A stretch of DNA of 64,000 bases from Amycolatopsis umgeniensis (GCF_014205155.1 NZ_JACHMX010000001.1:8494001-8558000); one strand, 5' to 3'. Shown: positions 16,318 to 24,490, counted from the stretch's first letter. Numbers and translations: made by a program. Notes: generated by a model not told the origin, from the sequence alone.

Positions 16318-17226
16318 TTAAGAGTCCCAGTCCCAATCGAAGCCGAACCGGCCTGGGCCGAAATTCAGCGCGACACCGTGCACGGAATCGCCGCCGGGCA
16401 AGACATCGGTCCACTCGGCGGGCTGTCCGTCCTGTTCGGAATAGCGGCGGCATCGCGCCGGGAGGACACCGGGGGAGAACCGGATCTCGAGTACGTATTC
16501 CCGGGTGGGCAGGCGGAATTTGCGTTCGTAGTTCGTCGCGAGCGGGAACGGGGCGCTGTTCACCAGAGTGTGTTCGGTGATGACCGTTTCGCCTTTCGCG
16601 AGCGGCCGTTCGAAGAGCAGTTCCATCACGAGAAGACCGTCTTCGGGGCGGTGCACGCTCCGGCCGGCACGGCAGCCTCGTAGCGAAGTCACCTGAGGCA
16701 GCGGCCGGTCGTGTTCGTCGATGTGGACGATGACCACCCATCGGTCCGGTCCGTCGGCCTCGGCGCGCAGCACCTGCCGCGAGTGGAACGCGAGCTCCTC
16801 CTGCCCGGGACCGACGGACACGACGTCGTGCTGGCTGATCCTCGTCAGCCGTTCGTCCCACCGCGTGTCGACTTCGCTGACGGCCGCGTCGATCCGCGTC
16901 CGGTCCGGCCAGAACCGGCCGATCTCCGGCAGGCCGTCGGCGCGGGCGGGCCACCTGCCGCGGGCGCGTGGCGGGCCGAGCAACGCGGTCAGGCGGCCGG
17001 GCGGGACGTCCAGTACCTGCTCGAGGTGTCGGAGCGCGAGTACCGAGTCCCGACGCTCCGGACGGCTGCGCCCGGATTGCCAATAGCTGAGCGTCGCCGC
17101 GGTGATCGAGACGCCCCGGACACGCAGATGGTCTCGCAGGCGTTCCAGGCTGAGGCCACGCGCCCGGATCGCTTCGCGCAGCGCGCCGGCGAAGGTCCCG
17201 TCGTGCGGCAACTGCCCGGACATCAC
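16318..17226 (-). CDS. HTH (XRE-like) transcriptional regulator
   Basis: The 302-residue protein has an N-terminal helix-turn-helix at about residues 11-70: LSLERLRDHLRVRG, then SITAATLSYWQSGRSRPER, the second half being the recognition region of XRE-type domains. The remaining about 220 residues contain mostly beta-rich sequence and no domain I can name. This architecture is frequent in Pseudonocardiaceae and other actinomycetes as an orphan regulator. Tandem ATG codons at 17226 and 17223 start it. It sits between the protease and the HxlR gene, all on the minus strand with 59-77 bp gaps, so it may regulate itself or the protease, but no operator is evident. Confidence 0.72.
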   Translation of the reverse strand: MMSGQLPHDGTFAGALREAIRARGLSLERLRDHLRVRGVSITAATLSYWQSGRSRPERRDSVLALRHLEQVLDVPPGRLTALLGPPRARGRWPARADGLPEIGRFWPDRTRIDAAVSEVDTRWDERLTRISQHDVVSVGPGQEELAFHSRQVLRAEADGPDRWVVIVHIDEHDRPLPQVTSLRGCRAGRSVHRPEDGLLVMELLFERPLAKGETVITEHTLVNSAPFPLATNYERKFRLPTREYVLEIRFSPGVLPARCRRYSEQDGQPAEWTDVLPGGDSVHGVALNFGPGRFGFDWDWDS

Positions 17227-17285
17227 GCGACGAGCATAGATCCGGACGGCGGGTAATTGAACCGGTCGAGGCCCTGGCCAGGCCG

Positions 17286-17678
17286 TTAACCGTTAACAGG
17301 GGTGTCGAACCGGCGGCGCGAGTCTTCGATGTGGCCGAGGAACCGGTGGGTCCAGTCGCACATCCCGTCGACCGTCGCGCGCAGGCCGTGCCCCGCCTCG
17401 GTGAGGGTGTAGTCGACCCGCGGCGGCACGGTCGGATGCACCGTCCGCCCGACCAGGCCGTTGCGCTCCAGCATGCGCAGGTTCTGCGTGAGCATCTTGT
17501 GGCTGATGCCCTCGATGTCGTTCCGCAGTTCGGTGAACCGCCGCGTGCGGTCGCCGATCGTCTCGATGATCAGGAGCGCCCACTTGTTGGCGACGTCGGA
17601 GAAGATCTCCCTCGCCAGCGAGTCCGCCCTCAGCAGATCCGCGTCGTCCGCCGTACCGCTGAGCTGCTTGGTTCCCAT
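17286..17678 (-). CDS. HxlR-family transcriptional regulator
   Basis: The 130-residue protein is a winged-helix HxlR regulator: NKWALLIIETIGDRTRRFTEL (in pieces NKWALLII and GDRTRRFTELRNDI) and SHKMLTQNLRMLERNGLV form the HTH at about residues 31-75. The wing VPPRVDYTLTEAG follows. HxlR proteins respond to electrophiles, quinones or redox change. It is divergent from a RidA gene; the 98-bp gap contains the short dyad GTTCC-TGG-GTAAC at 17736-17748, a possible site. Start at the ATG 17678. Confidence 0.88.
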   Translation of the reverse strand: MGTKQLSGTADDADLLRADSLAREIFSDVANKWALLIIETIGDRTRRFTELRNDIEGISHKMLTQNLRMLERNGLVGRTVHPTVPPRVDYTLTEAGHGLRATVDGMCDWTHRFLGHIEDSRRRFDTPVNG

Positions 17679-17776
17679 GAGGTTCCCCAGTCACGAAAAA
17701 GTGCGTTCTTCCAGGTCGCCCCACACTCTCCTACAGTTCCTGGGTAACCACAAGTGACCATGAACAAGGAGTAGGG

Positions 17777-18184
17777 ATGAGCATCACCCTGGTGAATCCG
17801 GCTGGGCTGCCGGAGATCCCCGCGTACCGGCAGGTTTCGATCGCGACAGGGTCGAAGCTGGTCTTCATCGCGGGCCAGGTCTCCTGGGACGCCGACGGCG
17901 CCACTGTCGGCGAAGGTGACCTCGCCGCCCAGGTCGAACAGTGCTACCTGAACGTCGCCACCGCGCTCGCCGGGGCGGGCGCCACTTTCGACGACGTCGC
18001 GAAGATGACCGTCTACGTCGTCGACTGGACCCTGGACAAACTCGCGTTGTTCCTCGAAGGCGTGGACCGGGCCGCCGCCAAGCTGGGCGGCACCCCGGTC
18101 CCGCCGGGCACGCTGATCGGTGTCGCGGCGCTCGACGTGCCCGAGCACCTGGTCGAGGTCGAAGCGACGGCGGTCATCGACTGA
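17777..18184 (+). CDS. RidA-family (YjgF/YER057c/UK114) protein
   Basis: The 135-residue protein matches the RidA superfamily in length and in the segments VFIAGQVSWDADG, VAKMTVYVVDW and PPGTLIGVAALDVPEHLVEVEATA. The canonical RidA Arg in the R-[ST] motif near residue 105 is not obvious; the equivalent region reads TLIGVAAL. So it may belong to an Rid subgroup without the 2-aminoacrylate deaminase activity. RidA enzymes quench reactive enamine/imine intermediates in the cytoplasm. It is divergent from HxlR, its probable regulator. The ATG at 17777 follows AAGGAG. It converges with the cupin gene, 3 bp away. Confidence 0.85.
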   Translation: MSITLVNPAGLPEIPAYRQVSIATGSKLVFIAGQVSWDADGATVGEGDLAAQVEQCYLNVATALAGAGATFDDVAKMTVYVVDWTLDKLALFLEGVDRAAAKLGGTPVPPGTLIGVAALDVPEHLVEVEATAVID

Positions 18185-18187
18185 CGT

Positions 18188-18667
18188 TCACTGACCGCGG
18201 GCGGCGCGCCAGATCGGGCTGTCGACGTAGTGGTTGTCGTACTGCTTCGAGGACGCGGCGATCTCCGAGGGGTCCGCCTCGCCGCGGGCGACCCGGTCGA
18301 GAAGCCGGTAGTAGTCGAAGCGGGCCATGCCAGGGGTGAAGGTCACCAGGACGTCGGCGTCCGAGCCGGCCTCGGGTCCGAACGCGTGCGGCACCTTCGG
18401 CGGCACGGCGAGGAAGTCGCCCTTCTCCAGGGTGTGCAGGGTTTCGTCGACGAGCACCTGGAGTTTTCCTTCGAGCACGAAGAAGAACTCGGTCGCGCGG
18501 GTGTGGAAGTGGGCCGGGGTGCCGAAGACGCCGTCCTTCAGGGTCGCGCGGTTCGCGGTGAAGCCGCCGTCGGTGGTGTCCGAGTCGGCCAGCAGGGTGA
18601 TGTCGCTGCCCGGCGCGTCGCTGACGATCTCGGCGTCGGCGGCCTTGAGGAGGATGGGGTCGAACAT
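18188..18667 (-). CDS. cupin-domain protein
   Basis: The 159-residue protein has a single cupin fold. Motif 1 reads HFHTRATEFFFVLEG (about residues 53-67: His, His, Glu metal ligands). Motif 2, in PPKVPHAFGPEAG, supplies the last His. It resembles the small quercetin-dioxygenase-like cupins, but the reaction is unknown. The start is the ATG at 18667, preceded by AAGGAG; the longer frame to 19321 runs antisense through the SARP gene and is not coding. It lies downstream of the SARP gene on the same strand, separated by a strong hairpin (18754-18793) that probably ends SARP transcription, so it likely has its own promoter. Confidence 0.85.
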   Translation of the reverse strand: MFDPILLKAADAEIVSDAPGSDITLLADSDTTDGGFTANRATLKDGVFGTPAHFHTRATEFFFVLEGKLQVLVDETLHTLEKGDFLAVPPKVPHAFGPEAGSDADVLVTFTPGMARFDYYRLLDRVARGEADPSEIAASSKQYDNHYVDSPIWRAARGQ

Positions 18668-18753
18668 GGTGGCGTCTCCTTGGTTTCCGTGTCCAGCAGG
18701 CTCGCTGACAGGACGAGCTTCTCCTGGCGGCGGGTCTTGATCAACGCGGAAAG

Positions 18754-18793
18754 CCGCGCCGATCGATAATGTGACGGTTATCAATCGGCGCGG
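18754..18793. terminator. long hairpin between the SARP and cupin genes
   Basis: Sixteen-bp arms (18754-18769 and 18778-18793, one mismatch) enclose the loop TGTGACGG. On the minus strand it starts 4 bp after the SARP stop codon. There is no U-run, as is usual in high-GC actinomycetes. Its position right after a stop favours a terminator, though its symmetry (TTATC near the centre) would also suit an operator for the cupin gene. Confidence 0.65.
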
Positions 18794-18797
18794 CGGT

Positions 18798-20606
18798 TCA
18801 CCACGACAGCACGGCTCTCTGGGTCGGGACGGTCGCGCCGAGCCCGGCCGAGAACAGCCGCATGAGCGGGGGGAGCCGATAGGTGTCCTGCTCGCCCCAT
18901 TCGGCGAGCCCGAGATCGACCAGGCGATCCAGCGCGGCCTCGGCTTTCGACGGGCAAGTGTCGAGGACGGCGGCGGCCCGCCTGGTGTCGCACACCTCGA
19001 AACCGGGCCTGCCGAGCAGGCGGAACGCGGCCGCGGCCAACGGATCCTTGCCCGCTGTGACCTGCCGGAAAGCCGACGAGTACAGCGCGCGCAGCGACTC
19101 CCCGCCGAACCCGAGTTCGTCCAGCCTGCTCTCCTCGGGAGCGAGCCGGTGCGCGAGCCAGGACAGTGACCGGGTCGGCCGGTTGGCCAGTACGGCGCCC
19201 GCGATCCGCAACGCGGCCGGGATCCCGTGGCAGTACCGCACGATCTGCGCCGCCGCGCCGGGTTCACCCTCCACTCTGGACCGGCCCGCGAGCCTGCCCA
19301 GCATGTCGAGTCCGTCCTCATCGGACAGCCTGCCGAGCCCGATCTGGTCCGCGCCGTCCAGCATCAACGGCGAACGGCTGGTGATCAGCACCGCGCACGA
19401 ACCCGTCGCCGGGATCAGGGAGCGGAGCGCGGCGGAGCCGGTCGCGCCGTCGAGCACCAGCAGCACCGCGCGGTGGGCGAGATGGGACCGGAGCACGGCC
19501 GCGGCCTCGTCCGGCGCCCACGGGATGTCCGAGGCCGGAACGCCGAGATGCCGCAGTAACCGGGGTGGCACCCGGGAATCCGGGCCGTTGGCGCTCAGGT
19601 CGACGTACAACTGCCCGCCGGGGAACCGTGCCCCCGCCCGGTGCGCCACCTCCAGGACCAGTGCGCTCTTCCCGATGCCGCACGGACCGTGCACCACCGC
19701 GACCTTCGGCCCGGCGTGATCCTCCCCGGCGAGCAGCGCGGTCAGCTTGGCGGCGTCTCCAGCCCGTCCGGCGAACGCGCGGCACCGCACCGGGAGTTCG
19801 CGCGGTGTGGTGGATTCCGGCGCCGCGGTGGTGATGGAGACGGTCGCGGGGGAGACGGCGGCGAGGCCCGGATCCCGGTCCAGCATCGCCCGATGGAGTT
19901 CGGCGAGATCCGGCGACGGTTCGAGCCCGAGACGGTCCGCGAGCACGCGACGACAGTCGGTGTAGACGGCGAGTGCTCCCGCCGGGTCTCCGGACCGGTA
20001 CAGAGCGGTCATCAGATGTGCCCACAAGCGTTCCCGCAACGGATGTTCGGTGACGAACTCGCGCAGCGGCGCGATCACCTCGCGGTGCTCACCGAGCCGG
20101 AGCCGGGCGTCGAGATGGTCTTCGGCGACGGAGAGCCGTAATTCCTCGACGGGCGCGATCGAGCCGGCGAGGGCGTCGTTGTCGGCGAGATCTTCCAACG
20201 CCGCACCGCGGCAGGCTGAAAGTGCCTCACCGAGGTGGCGGACAGCGGCGGCGTGATCACCGCGTGCGAGCGCCGCACGGCCCGCGCCCGCTCGCTCGGT
20301 GAACACGTGAAGATCCAATTCTCCTTGGCGCAGCAGGATTTCGTACCCCGAAGCGCGGCCGGATATCCGTTCCCCCGGTAGCACGCTCCGGAGCCGGTTC
20401 GCATAGGTGCGCAGGTTGGCGACCGCGGAAAGGGGCGGTTCGTCTCCCCACAAAGTCTGGAGCAGCCTGCGGATCGGGACCGTCCGGCCGGGATGCAGCA
20501 GCAGCGCGGCCAGAAGCGTGCGCTGTTTCACGGAGCCCAGCGCGATCGTCCCGCCTTCGGTGTGTACCTCGAGCCTCCCCAGAACCCTGAACTCGATCGA
20601 CGTCAC
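18798..20606 (-). CDS. SARP/AfsR-type transcriptional activator with NB-ARC-like ATPase domain
   Basis: The 602-residue regulator has an OmpR-like trans_reg_C domain (about residues 5-90), a BTAD activation domain (about 95-240, ending AVYTDCRRVLADRLGLEPSP), and a P-loop ATPase (about 280-560) with Walker A HGPCGIGKSAL and Walker B-like LLVLDGA. It lacks the TPR tail of full-length AfsR. SARPs activate secondary-metabolite clusters by binding direct repeats near the -35 region. It starts with GTG at 20606 after GAGAGG and is divergent from the cysteine-rich peptide operon, its obvious candidate target. Two TTA leucine codons (complement of 19557-19559 and 20139-20141) suggest dependence on the rare bldA tRNA, as for many pathway regulators in Streptomyces. 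Confidence 0.9.
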   Translation of the reverse strand: MTSIEFRVLGRLEVHTEGGTIALGSVKQRTLLAALLLHPGRTVPIRRLLQTLWGDEPPLSAVANLRTYANRLRSVLPGERISGRASGYEILLRQGELDLHVFTERAGAGRAALARGDHAAAVRHLGEALSACRGAALEDLADNDALAGSIAPVEELRLSVAEDHLDARLRLGEHREVIAPLREFVTEHPLRERLWAHLMTALYRSGDPAGALAVYTDCRRVLADRLGLEPSPDLAELHRAMLDRDPGLAAVSPATVSITTAAPESTTPRELPVRCRAFAGRAGDAAKLTALLAGEDHAGPKVAVVHGPCGIGKSALVLEVAHRAGARFPGGQLYVDLSANGPDSRVPPRLLRHLGVPASDIPWAPDEAAAVLRSHLAHRAVLLVLDGATGSAALRSLIPATGSCAVLITSRSPLMLDGADQIGLGRLSDEDGLDMLGRLAGRSRVEGEPGAAAQIVRYCHGIPAALRIAGAVLANRPTRSLSWLAHRLAPEESRLDELGFGGESLRALYSSAFRQVTAGKDPLAAAAFRLLGRPGFEVCDTRRAAAVLDTCPSKAEAALDRLVDLGLAEWGEQDTYRLPPLMRLFSAGLGATVPTQRAVLSW

Positions 20607-20707
20607 TCACACCTCTCCCGAGAGTTGGAGACAGAAACGTGAGACCCCTTAAGGCGGTTCTATCACCGATGACTTTGCCGGAGGTTCACTTCGCGTTGGG
20701 TGCACAG

Positions 20708-20754
20708 CCGGTACACGGGTGTGTGTATCCGCGCTATCCACGTTCGTGTACCGG
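20708..20754. promoter_or_regulatory. widely spaced inverted repeat in the SARP/peptide promoter region
   Basis: CCGGTACACG (20708-20717) and CGTGTACCGG (20745-20754) are perfect 10-bp arms 27 bp apart. The direct repeat CGTTGGG flanks them at 20694-20700 and 20764-20770. The element is centred about 85 bp upstream of the peptide start and 125 bp from the SARP start, so it could set expression of both. It could bind a pair of regulator molecules or be a loop-forming operator. Confidence 0.5.
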
Positions 20755-20815
20755 GCTTTCCTACGTTGGGCGCTGCCGACGCCGACCGGCGCGGAGGAAG
20801 TGAGGAGCGCGGAAC

Positions 20816-21022
20816 ATGCGCAAGACAGTGGAAAGGCTCAGCGACAAGCTCCTGAGCGTGTTCGTGGCCAAGGCGGACGTGGGCGCGGGCTGCCCGCCGG
20901 ACCCGTACTACAAGCACTGCTACTGCCGCGAGCGCAGCGACTTCCGTCGCAACTGCTCGACGAACGGTGCCTGCAAGGAATTCTGCGGGGCCTGTTACGC
21001 CTTCCGGACCTGCGGAGGCTGA
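20816..21022 (+). CDS. small cysteine-rich precursor-like peptide
   Basis: The 68-residue product is unlike any family I can name. Residues 1-25 form a charged, amphipathic leader (RKTVERLSDKLLSVFVAKAD) ending VGAG. Residues 26-68 hold eight cysteines (26, 35, 37, 47, 53, 57, 60, 66), enough for four disulfides, with Tyr, Arg and Gly, and end CGG. A possible signal-peptidase site is AKA after residue 20. The ATG at 20816 follows GAGGAG with 8-nt spacing. The four genes downstream encode a MauD-like thioredoxin, an ABC exporter, an S26 signal peptidase and MauE, that is, machinery for disulfide formation, export and cleavage. The peptide is therefore most likely a secreted, disulfide-stabilised ribosomal peptide (inference). 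Activity unknown. Confidence 0.75.
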   Translation: MRKTVERLSDKLLSVFVAKADVGAGCPPDPYYKHCYCRERSDFRRNCSTNGACKEFCGACYAFRTCGG

Positions 21023-21035
21023 TCGAGACCGTGGA

Positions 21036-21066
21036 CGGTGACCGGTGCCGTGCGCGCCGGTCACCG
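21036..21066 (+). promoter_or_regulatory. intercistronic hairpin after the precursor gene
   Basis: CGGTGACCGG (21036-21045) and CCGGTCACCG (21057-21066) are perfect 10-bp arms with an 11-nt loop, placed 14 nt after the peptide stop codon and 47 nt before the next gene. In ribosomal-peptide operons such a hairpin typically lets the precursor be made in excess, by partial termination or by protecting the 3' end of a short transcript. Confidence 0.6.
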
Positions 21067-21112
21067 CCCACCCCGGATCCCGTCCGTCCCTCTTCCTCCA
21101 CTGGAGAACACC

Positions 21113-21655
21113 ATGTCCATCCTGACCGCCGCCGTCGTGCTCGTCGGACTCCTGTGCGTGCTGGACCTGCTGCTCAGCTTCGGCATCATCCGGAGGCTGC
21201 GCGAGCAGAACGAGGCTTTGAAGAACGTGCGACAGCAGGCTTTCCCGGAGCCGGACATCGCACTGCCCGCCGGTGCCACCATCGGCGCCTTCTCCGCCGT
21301 CACGGCAGGCGGGACGGAGCTGTCCAATGCGGACATCGACGGATCGCCCGCCCTCGTCGGTTTCTTCTCCCCGGGATGCGAACCGTGCAAGGAGCGGATG
21401 CCCCAGTTCATCGAGTACGCCACCCGGTTCGAGGGCAAGGTGGTCGCGATCGCCGCGGGAAGTGAAGAGGAGACGGCCGACATGGTCGTCCGGCTCGGCG
21501 AAGTCGCCGAGGTGATCCTCGAACTGGACGGCGGCGTGGTGCACAAGGCCTTCGGCGCTTCCGGCTACCCCGCGCTCTGCCTGGTCAACGGCGACCGGAC
21601 CATGCTGGCGAGCGGGTGGGAGATGTCGGCCCTGCCGACACCCGCGACGCTGTGA
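21113..21655 (+). CDS. MauD/TlpA-like membrane-anchored thioredoxin
   Basis: The 180-residue protein has one N-terminal TM helix (about residues 5-25) and a cytoplasm-excluded thioredoxin domain with CEPC (Cys89/Cys92) in GFFSPGCEPCKERMP. The cis-Pro region reads ASGYPALCLV. This matches MauD, the thioredoxin-like factor that, with MauE, is needed for the heavily disulfide-bonded small subunit of methylamine dehydrogenase. No methylamine dehydrogenase genes are here; the cysteine-rich peptide just upstream is the logical client. The ATG at 21113 follows GGAG. Its stop overlaps the next start (GTGA). Confidence 0.88.
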   Translation: MSILTAAVVLVGLLCVLDLLLSFGIIRRLREQNEALKNVRQQAFPEPDIALPAGATIGAFSAVTAGGTELSNADIDGSPALVGFFSPGCEPCKERMPQFIEYATRFEGKVVAIAAGSEEETADMVVRLGEVAEVILELDGGVVHKAFGASGYPALCLVNGDRTMLASGWEMSALPTPATL

Positions 21656-23484
21656 ACACCTCCCTCGGCGCCCGCCGGGTCCTGAGCCTGCTGTCGGCGG
21701 CGGCCCGGCTCACCCGCCAGGCCGCCCCGGTGGGGACGCCGCTGTACCTGGTGCTGTCCTTGATCGGCGGGGTCGTGCCGATCGCGACCGCGTGGTGCAC
21801 CAAGGTGCTCCTCGACGGGCTGGCCGCGGGCGAGGTCTGGCTGACGCTGCTCCCGTGGGCGGTCGCGCTGGCTGTCACCGGGCTGATGGCGGGTCTGCTG
21901 CCTGTCGGCACCGAGTACCTCAAGCAGCGGCTGGACCGTGCGGTCGCCGTGGTGACGATGGACCGTCTTTACCGGGCGATGGGCAGGCTGGCGGGCATCG
22001 CGAGGATGGAGGACCCGCGGTTCCGCGACAAGCTCCGGCTCGCGCAGCAGACCGGCCGCAGCGGGCCGGGGCAGCTCGTCGACGACGGGATCGGCTCGGT
22101 GCAGGCGGCCGTCACACTGGGCGGTTTCCTCGGCACGCTGACCGTGATCAACGCGGGTATGGCCGTGATCGTGCTGCTGGCGGCGATCCCCGCGCTGCTC
22201 GCCAACCTGCGGTTGAGCCGCGCGAGGGCGCGTGTCCTGTGGTCGATCGCGCCCGCCGAACGGCGCGAGGTGTTCTACGCCGATCTCCTGGCGAGCCTGG
22301 ACGCGGCGAAGGAACTGCGGTTGCTCGGTCTCGGCGATCTCTTTCGGCGGCGCATGCTCGTCGAGCTGTCCGCGGCCCACGCCGTCGTCGAAGGGCAGGA
22401 CCGGCGGGACGCGCGGGTGCAGGGTCTGCTGGCCGGGCTCACGGCGGCGGTTTCGGCGGGCGGCTTGGTCTGGGCGGCGTGGCTGGCCGCGCACGGCAGG
22501 CTTTCCCTCGGCGACATCGCCATCTTCGTGGCGTCGGTCGGCGGGGTTCAGGGCGCGCTGCAGAGTCTGGTGGCCCGGCTGGCCTCGGCCCATCATTCGA
22601 CGTTGCTGTTCGACCACTACGAGGAGATCGAGTCGCAGGGCCCGGATCTGCCCGTCCCGGCCGCGCCGCGGCGGCTCGACGCGCTGCGATCCGGTATCGA
22701 GCTGCGTGACGTCTGGTTCCGCTACGCCGAAGACCAGCCTTGGGTGCTGCGCGGGGTGGATCTGACCATCCCGCACGGACGATCACTGGCCCTGGTCGGG
22801 CTGAACGGCGCCGGGAAGTCGACCGTGGTCAAGCTGCTGTGCCGGTTCTACGACCCGGAACGCGGCGCGATCCTGTGGGACGGAGTGGACCTGCGTGACA
22901 TCGGCGTCGAGGACCTTCGCGCCCGGATCGGCGCGGTTTTCCAGGACTACATGTGTTACGACCTCAGCGCCGCCGAGAACATCGGGCTCGGCGACGTGTC
23001 CGTGATGGACGATCGCGAGCGGGTCGTCGCGGCGGCCCGGCGCGCGGGCGCGGACGCCGTCGTGACCGGCCTCCCGAGGGGCTATGACACTTTCCTTTCC
23101 CGGATGTTCTTCGACGAGACGGACCGGGAGGACCCGGAGACGGGGGTGCTGCTGTCGGGCGGGCAGTGGCAGCGGCTCGCGCTGGCGCGGGCGTTCCTGC
23201 GTGACCGCCGGGACCTGATGATCCTGGACGAGCCGAGTTCGGGGCTCGACGCGGAAGCCGAGCACGAGGTGCACAGCAGTCTGCGGCGTCACCGGGAGGG
23301 CGCGACCAGTGTGCTGATCTCGCATCGTCTCGGCGCGGTCCGGGACGCGTCGGTAATCGCGGTGCTCGCCGAGGGGCGGGTCGCCGAACTGGGTTCGCAC
23401 GAAGAGTTGATCGCCTCGGGCGGGGAGTACGCGAGGCTCTTCCGCCTGCAGGCTTCGGGTTACGACGAGGTGGTGTCCCAGTGA
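21652..23484 (+). CDS. ABC exporter, fused permease and ATPase
   Basis: The 610-residue half-transporter has a six-TM exporter domain (about residues 1-310) and an ATPase domain (about 345-600). The ATPase shows Walker A GLNGAGKST (about 382-390), Q-loop VFQDYM, signature LSGGQWQR and Walker B LMILDEPSSGLD. It has no N-terminal C39 protease domain, so cleavage of cargo must be done by another protein, most simply the S26 peptidase encoded next. GTG at 21652 is chosen because it overlaps the upstream stop; an upstream GTG at 21616 is possible. Central position in the peptide operon points to export of the cysteine-rich peptide. Confidence 0.88.
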   Translation: MNTSLGARRVLSLLSAAARLTRQAAPVGTPLYLVLSLIGGVVPIATAWCTKVLLDGLAAGEVWLTLLPWAVALAVTGLMAGLLPVGTEYLKQRLDRAVAVVTMDRLYRAMGRLAGIARMEDPRFRDKLRLAQQTGRSGPGQLVDDGIGSVQAAVTLGGFLGTLTVINAGMAVIVLLAAIPALLANLRLSRARARVLWSIAPAERREVFYADLLASLDAAKELRLLGLGDLFRRRMLVELSAAHAVVEGQDRRDARVQGLLAGLTAAVSAGGLVWAAWLAAHGRLSLGDIAIFVASVGGVQGALQSLVARLASAHHSTLLFDHYEEIESQGPDLPVPAAPRRLDALRSGIELRDVWFRYAEDQPWVLRGVDLTIPHGRSLALVGLNGAGKSTVVKLLCRFYDPERGAILWDGVDLRDIGVEDLRARIGAVFQDYMCYDLSAAENIGLGDVSVMDDRERVVAAARRAGADAVVTGLPRGYDTFLSRMFFDETDREDPETGVLLSGGQWQRLALARAFLRDRRDLMILDEPSSGLDAEAEHEVHSSLRRHREGATSVLISHRLGAVRDASVIAVLAEGRVAELGSHEELIASGGEYARLFRLQASGYDEVVSQ

Positions 23485-23903
23485 TCTTTGTGGTGCTCGC
23501 GGCGGCGGTGCTGGTCGTCTTGGCGTGGCTGGTGACACTGCGCCGACGGCTGATCGTGGTGACGGTGTACGGGGTGAGCATGGAGCCCACCTACGTGGCG
23601 GGCGATCGGCTGCTGGTGCGGCGGTCCCGGCTGGCGCGCGTGCGGGCGGGGCAGATCGTCGTGGTGCAGGGCGGTCCGCCGAAACCGGGTGACCCGACAG
23701 CCGGACGGCTGGTGAAACGCGCGGTGGCGGTTCCCGGTGATCCGGTGCCGCCGCATATTCCGGTGGCCGATCCGGTGGTGCCGCCGGGAAATCTGCTGGT
23801 GCTGGGCGACAATCCGGCCCGCAGCAACGATTCCCGGCGGCTCGGCTACATCCCGGCGGACGCGCTGATCGGTGTCGTGCTCCGGCCGATCGGGCAGCGG
23901 TGA
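23481..23903 (+). CDS. S26 family signal peptidase
   Basis: The 140-residue membrane peptidase has one N-terminal TM helix (residues 1-20) and the type I signal peptidase catalytic dyad: Ser33 in YGVSMEPT and Lys79 in RLVKRAVAVPGD. Box E LVLGDN is also present. It is much shorter than housekeeping LepB, as expected for cluster-dedicated S26 enzymes. The GTG at 23481 overlaps the exporter stop, and its own stop overlaps the next start, so the operon is tightly coupled. The likely client is the peptide at 20816, perhaps cleaved after AKA at residue 20 (inference). Confidence 0.88.
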   Translation: MIFVVLAAAVLVVLAWLVTLRRRLIVVTVYGVSMEPTYVAGDRLLVRRSRLARVRAGQIVVVQGGPPKPGDPTAGRLVKRAVAVPGDPVPPHIPVADPVVPPGNLLVLGDNPARSNDSRRLGYIPADALIGVVLRPIGQR

Positions 23904-24490
23904 ACCACGTGGCCGCGTTCGCGGCCGTCCTTTGTGGACTGGTGTTGTCGGTCTCCGCCGTCGGCAAGGCGCGGGGCAAGGGTGTTTACGCCGAGTTCGT
24001 CGCGTCGGTGCCAGCGTTCGGCATCCCGGCGCGCTGGGCCCGGTGGTTCGCGGCGGTCACCCTGGCCGCGGAGTTCGCGATCGCCGCACTGCTGCTCCCG
24101 GCGGCCGCGCTGATCGTCTCCGGCGCCGACGCGGGCCGGTGGCTCGCCCTCGGGGGGCTGGTGCTCGCGACCGGGTTGTTCGGTGTGCTGACCGCCGCGG
24201 TGTGGCGTGCGGTGGCGCGCCGGACCGGGGCGGTGTGCCGTTGTTTCGGTCCGGCGCGCACCGTTCTCGCGTATCGGCACGTGGTGCGCAACGCGCTTCT
24301 CTTGCTGGTCGCCGCCGCCGGTGTCCTCGCGGTGTCCGGTGTGGACGGCGGTGAGCCTGTCGGGCTGGCGCTCGCCTCGGCCGTCGGTGCTGTCGGGGCC
24401 GTGGCGGTGGTCCGGTTCGAAGACCTCGCGGAGCTCTTCGCGGGGCCTGTCAGGCCGCGAATACCTGCGAGTCGTCGGCGAACGCCTTGA
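23900..24490 (+). CDS. MauE/DoxX-family redox membrane protein
   Basis: The 196-residue protein has four to five TM helices and the MauE cysteine motif CRCFGPA at about residues 113-119. MauE partners MauD in disulfide chemistry for the methylamine dehydrogenase small subunit, probably exchanging electrons with it across the membrane, as DsbB/DsbD do for DsbA. GTG at 23900 overlaps the peptidase stop. The last about 14 codons run antisense over the 3' end of the convergent VOC gene (24450-24490). The last residues ([10 protein letters not shown]) are probably not critical. It ends the peptide operon. Confidence 0.85.
   Translation: MNHVAAFAAVLCGLVLSVSAVGKARGKGVYAEFVASVPAFGIPARWARWFAAVTLAAEFAIAALLLPAAALIVSGADAGRWLALGGLVLATGLFGVLTAAVWRAVARRTGAVCRCFGPARTVLAYRHVVRNALLLLVAAAGVLAVSGVDGGEPVGLALASAVGAVGAVAVVRFEDLAELFAGPVRPRIPASRRRTP

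Noticed and set aside
21113..24490. methylamine utilisation (mau) cluster
   Set aside because: Only MauD- and MauE-like genes are present; no methylamine dehydrogenase subunits or amicyanin. The clients must differ.
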